From: Crocinitomicaceae bacterium
GTDB lineage: Bacteria > Bacteroidota > Bacteroidia > Flavobacteriales_D > Crocinitomicaceae
DNA: 9,576 bases
Direction: 5' to 3'
Assembly (NCBI GenBank): GCA_024643585.1
Contig: JAHEMP010000074.1
Span: 1 to 9,576, forward strand
Part shown: in pieces, positions 6,972 to 9,576 of the stretch
Layout: every line of letters begins with the position of its first letter
How positions within the stretch are numbered: position 1 is the stretch's first letter
The notes under the pieces: model-generated
Databases searched by the model: none
What the model saw: the letters and a program-made list of their open reading frames with translations, nothing else
Told to the model about the DNA's origin: nothing
Translations under genes and position numbers: made by a program

Positions 6972-7285
6972 TATTTAAATTTTACTGCCGTTCCATAAGC
7001 CATAACCTCAGAAGCACCTTGGGTAATCATACTTGTTGTAAAGCGAACATTAACGACTGCGTCAGCACCGAGCCTAACAGCGTCGTTAACCATTCTTTCC
7101 AAAGCCTGTTCTCTCGATTGAGCCTGAAGTTTGGTGTATTCCTCAATTTCTCCTCCAACGATATTCTTTAGTCCTGCAAAAATATCACGACCAATATTTC
7201 GGGCTCGAACAGTACTTCCCCGACAAATTCCTAAAATTGAATCAATTTCCTTACCCGGAATATACTCTATCGTTGAGACTATCAT
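6971..7285 (-). CDS. ybjQ: YbjQ/UPF0145 family putative heavy-metal-binding protein
   Basis: A complete 104-residue member of the YbjQ (UPF0145, DUF74) family. Visible landmarks are GKEIDSILGICRGSTVRARN (11-30), IGRDIFAGLKNIVGGEIEEY (31-50), a long helix with REQALERMVNDAVRLGADAVV (58-78), and the C-terminal QGASEVMAYGTAVKF. Family members are small cytoplasmic proteins that form ring-like oligomers. The 'heavy-metal-binding' label is traditional and the biochemical role is unknown, so the name should not be read as a function. C21 is the only cysteine. The gene is the first of a two-gene minus-strand unit with the 44-aa membrane protein. No TAnnTTTG box is present upstream; a TATAAT-like string on the minus strand (around 7341-7346) is too weak to call. 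Confidence 0.93.
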   Translation of the reverse strand: MIVSTIEYIPGKEIDSILGICRGSTVRARNIGRDIFAGLKNIVGGEIEEYTKLQAQSREQALERMVNDAVRLGADAVVNVRFTTSMITQGASEVMAYGTAVKFK

Positions 7286-7371
7286 GACTTTTTTTTATTT
7301 AAAAATAACGATTTTTTTCGTTTTAAAATTTTACAGCGCCTATTATAGAGGTGTCCATTTGATAAAAAACC

Positions 7372-7407
7372 AACTATCGATTTAGTCGAAACAGCAACTA
7401 GATAGTT
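7372..7407. repeat. bulged inverted repeat between ybjQ and the surface-protein gene
   Basis: AACTATC (7372-7378) pairs with GATAGTT (7401-7407), and inside it TAGT (7383-7386) pairs with ACTA (7397-7400), leaving a GATT bulge and a 10-nt loop. On the minus strand the stem is followed by GGTTTTTTATC, which resembles a weak intrinsic terminator; on the plus strand it would lie in the leader of the downstream gene. Either role is conjecture. Confidence 0.35.
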
Positions 7408-7455
7408 CAAAATCGCAAAAAATCGGTAAACTTGTAAATAAGAATTCTCACAACT

Positions 7456-9576
7456 ATGAAAATCTTTTTGAGATTTGTACGCTTATGTTGCTTAACACTT
7501 TTAGTATTTTTCAATGCTAAGAAAACAACAGCACAATGCACTTTGCCACCAATAAATTTAGGGCCAGACACAACATTGTGTCCCGGTCAATCATTAACGT
7601 TAAATGCCGCTTCTGGAGGTGCATATTCCTCGTATCTTTGGAACAATAATACTACGAATCCAAGTCGCACAATTTCTACCCCAGGAATATATTCCGTCGC
7701 TGGGACATTGCTCGGTGCCAATGCAATTGTAAATGGAGATTTTGAAAGTGGCAATACTGGTTTCACGACAAATTATATTTTAGGCGCTGGCGGACCTTGG
7801 GGATTGGTTTCCAATGCAGGAACCTATGCAATTGTTACCTCACCAAATTTAGCCCATTCAAATTTCACTTCTTGCGCTGATCACACTCCTGTACCAGGAA
7901 CAAATATGATGGTAGTTAATGGGGCTGCTACTCCTTCAATAAACGTTTGGTGTCAAACAGTAACAACTCAGCCTAACACAAATTATCAATTAAGTGCTTG
8001 GTTGTCGAATGCCTTAAATGACCCCAACGTTGCACAACTTCAATTTTCAATTAATGGAGTTTCTGTTGGTCCTGTTTTCATGACTGGAACAACCGGATGC
8101 AATTGGCAACAGTTTTTTCAAATCTGGAATTCAGGCGCAAATACTTCGGTCAACATTTGCATTTTAAATCAGAACGTAGGTGGAAGCGGGAACGATTTCC
8201 TGCTAGATGACATTGCATTTAGACCTATTTGTGTTTCTTCGGATACAATTGTCGTGAGTTATTCCACGAATCCCGTGGTAAATTTGGGTCCTGACCAATT
8301 CCATTGTGAGGGCACTTCGGTTACTTTAGATGCCCAAAATTCGGGCTTAAGTTATTCTTGGACAGGCGGTTCAACGGGACAAACTCTGATGGTAGATACA
8401 TCAGGCAATTACCAGGTGACCGTAACAAACTCTAACTTTTGTAGCTCAAACGACAATGTAAATGTAAATTTTGAAGAACAAAAATGGGCTGGATCTGATG
8501 TCCAAGAGACATGGTGTAATACGAACGGTATACAAGATTTAAATAACTGGCTAGATCCTGGGGCTGATGGTGGTGGCGCATGGTTGGATTGGAGTGGTTC
8601 ATTAAATGGTCAATTAACCCCGACTGGGTTAATAACATTGAACACAATACCTGGGTTACATGAGGCCATTTATGTAGTTAATGGAACCTATTGCCCAAAT
8701 GATACAAGTATTATAGGACTAACAATTTTTCAACAACCAGCTAGCGTAAATCCTTCTAATTTAGCTGTTTGTAACACCCAAAACGATTTTGAAGATTTGA
8801 CTCCATTGGTAACAGGAGTCACCTCAGATCTTACTCCTTTTTGGATAGAAAACTCTTTAAATCCCTCAAATCAATTCGATACCGCTACGGGTGTCCTAGA
8901 TTTATCTTACATAAATGGAGGCAACTATCAATTTGCCCATGTTTTACCTGCCCAATCGCCTTGTATCAATGATACTTCTTTTGTGAACATTGCAATTACT
9001 GAAAATCCGATTATCCAATTTTCATCAGATGTTACTAAAGGTTGCTTCCCGTTAGAAGTTAGTTTTATTAATCAGAGTACCTATGATAGCAACTCAACAT
9101 TCATGTGGACATTGGAAGATGGTTTTACGTCCAACTTACAAAATGGATTTACACATCAGTTTCAAAGCGCAACATGTTTTGATGTAACCCTTTCCATTAC
9201 AGCAAATAATTTATGTACAACACAAGGTACAATTTCGGACATGATTTGCGTTGATCCATTGCCAACTGCAGATTTTACGTCCGATTTATCGGTTGCATAC
9301 TCGGATGATCCTAGCGTATTGTTCACAAATCTTTCCGTCCTGAACCAAGTAAATGATTGGACTTTTGATGATGGGACAATCAGTAATCTTTTTAACCCAT
9401 CTCATCAATTTCCAATTGGACAAGTTGGTAACTACAATGTGCAATTAATTGTTACCTCATCAGAAGGATGTAAAGACACTACCTATAAAATAATCCGTGT
9501 TCAAGACCAATTACTTATTTATGTTCCCAATGCTTTTACACCTGATGGAGATGAATTTAACGCCGTGTTTCGCCCA
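7456..9576 (+). CDS. secreted multidomain PKD-repeat protein with type B (T9SS) sorting domain, 3'-truncated by window end
   Basis: The frame is open for 707 codons to the window edge with no stop. Residues 1-27 are a signal peptide (basic start, hydrophobic core, TTAQ). Then come an Ig/PKD-like module with NLGPDTTLCPGQSL (33-88), a jelly-roll-like domain from VNGDFESG to DDIAFRPIC (92-259), and a second NLGPDQFHCEG module (276-338). Two Bacteroidota-type beta blocks opening with cysteine motifs follow (WCNTNG near 353, VCNTQN near 438). Next are PKD domains at about 517-602 (WTLEDG, 551-556) and 603-683 (WTFDDG, 635-640). The last visible residues, IYVPNAFTPDGDEFNAVFRP (688-707), begin a gliding-motility-type 'type B' C-terminal sorting domain, so roughly 60-75 residues are missing. 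Such proteins cross the outer membrane by type IX secretion and are surface-attached or released. The jelly-roll may bind carbohydrate (inference). No enzyme domain is visible. Start chosen by the signal peptide. Confidence 0.92.
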   Translation, partial: MKIFLRFVRLCCLTLLVFFNAKKTTAQCTLPPINLGPDTTLCPGQSLTLNAASGGAYSSYLWNNNTTNPSRTISTPGIYSVAGTLLGANAIVNGDFESGNTGFTTNYILGAGGPWGLVSNAGTYAIVTSPNLAHSNFTSCADHTPVPGTNMMVVNGAATPSINVWCQTVTTQPNTNYQLSAWLSNALNDPNVAQLQFSINGVSVGPVFMTGTTGCNWQQFFQIWNSGANTSVNICILNQNVGGSGNDFLLDDIAFRPICVSSDTIVVSYSTNPVVNLGPDQFHCEGTSVTLDAQNSGLSYSWTGGSTGQTLMVDTSGNYQVTVTNSNFCSSNDNVNVNFEEQKWAGSDVQETWCNTNGIQDLNNWLDPGADGGGAWLDWSGSLNGQLTPTGLITLNTIPGLHEAIYVVNGTYCPNDTSIIGLTIFQQPASVNPSNLAVCNTQNDFEDLTPLVTGVTSDLTPFWIENSLNPSNQFDTATGVLDLSYINGGNYQFAHVLPAQSPCINDTSFVNIAITENPIIQFSSDVTKGCFPLEVSFINQSTYDSNSTFMWTLEDGFTSNLQNGFTHQFQSATCFDVTLSITANNLCTTQGTISDMICVDPLPTADFTSDLSVAYSDDPSVLFTNLSVLNQVNDWTFDDGTISNLFNPSHQFPIGQVGNYNVQLIVTSSEGCKDTTYKIIRVQDQLLIYVPNAFTPDGDEFNAVFRP

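Noticed and set aside
7131..7385. Plus-strand 84-codon frame opposite the YbjQ-like gene
   Set aside because: Antisense to a conserved family protein and without a coherent domain; a shadow frame.
7427..7434. TAAACTTG as -7 box of the surface-protein gene
   Set aside because: One mismatch to TAnnTTTG and no -33 partner; TCCATTTG at 7354 is an equally poor alternative, so no promoter is called.
8432..8647. Minus-strand open frame of 71 codons
   Set aside because: It lies wholly inside the reading frame of the large secreted protein, which is supported by domains; its translation is His/Gln-rich and unlike any protein I know.
1..9576. CRISPR arrays, tRNA/rRNA genes, insertion sequences, toxin-antitoxin or phage-defence modules
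   Set aside because: Looked for by eye; no regular spaced repeats, cloverleaf, transposase motifs or known defence domains were seen.

Overview
The window reads as a piece of AT-rich Bacteroidota chromosome, most likely Flavobacteriales. The evidence is the gene content: a Bacteroidota-type TonB-dependent receptor, a secreted PKD-repeat protein entering a type IX secretion 'type B' sorting domain, and a Bacteroidota-style small membrane protein family. Several upstream regions also carry the Bacteroidota -7 promoter element TAnnTTTG, and Shine-Dalgarno sites are absent or weak. A Crocinitomicaceae/Fluviicola-like host is a guess, not a demonstrated assignment.

Left part (1-2156): the 3' portion of a TonB-dependent outer membrane receptor is cut by the window start. 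It is followed after 57 nt by a small exported HMA-fold protein with a CxxC metal site. Together they look like a metal-related envelope operon. Next (2293-3549) comes metK (S-adenosylmethionine synthetase) with a good promoter in front and a strong intrinsic terminator behind. A consensus-like promoter is embedded at the metK stop codon and seems to fire through the terminator into a two-gene unit. That unit is an unidentified four-helix membrane protein and a GNAT acetyltransferase joined by a TGATG stop/start overlap.

Middle (4768-6791): a membrane fatty-acid desaturase on the minus strand runs convergently into the acetyltransferase gene, and their 3' ends overlap by 17 nt. It is divergent from a cytoplasmic FrnE-type DsbA-family oxidoreductase on the plus strand. 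Both have a perfect TAnnTTTG box about 45 nt before their start codons.

Right part (6837-7285, minus): a YbjQ/UPF0145 protein is followed, through a one-base TAATG overlap, by a 44-codon single-helix membrane protein. Finally (7456 to the window edge, plus) there is a long open frame with no stop. It has a signal peptide, Ig/PKD-like modules, a jelly-roll-like domain, two PKD domains and the first residues of a type B sorting domain, so it is a T9SS-secreted or surface protein cut off about one domain before its end.

Most genes belong to familiar families. I see no CRISPR array, tRNA, rRNA, insertion sequence or clear defence system. The points most worth a second look are the hidden 44-aa gene coupled to ybjQ, the promoter placed inside the metK terminator region, the receptor/HMA pair with its extra C-terminal cysteine pair, and the undescribed domain mix of the surface protein.
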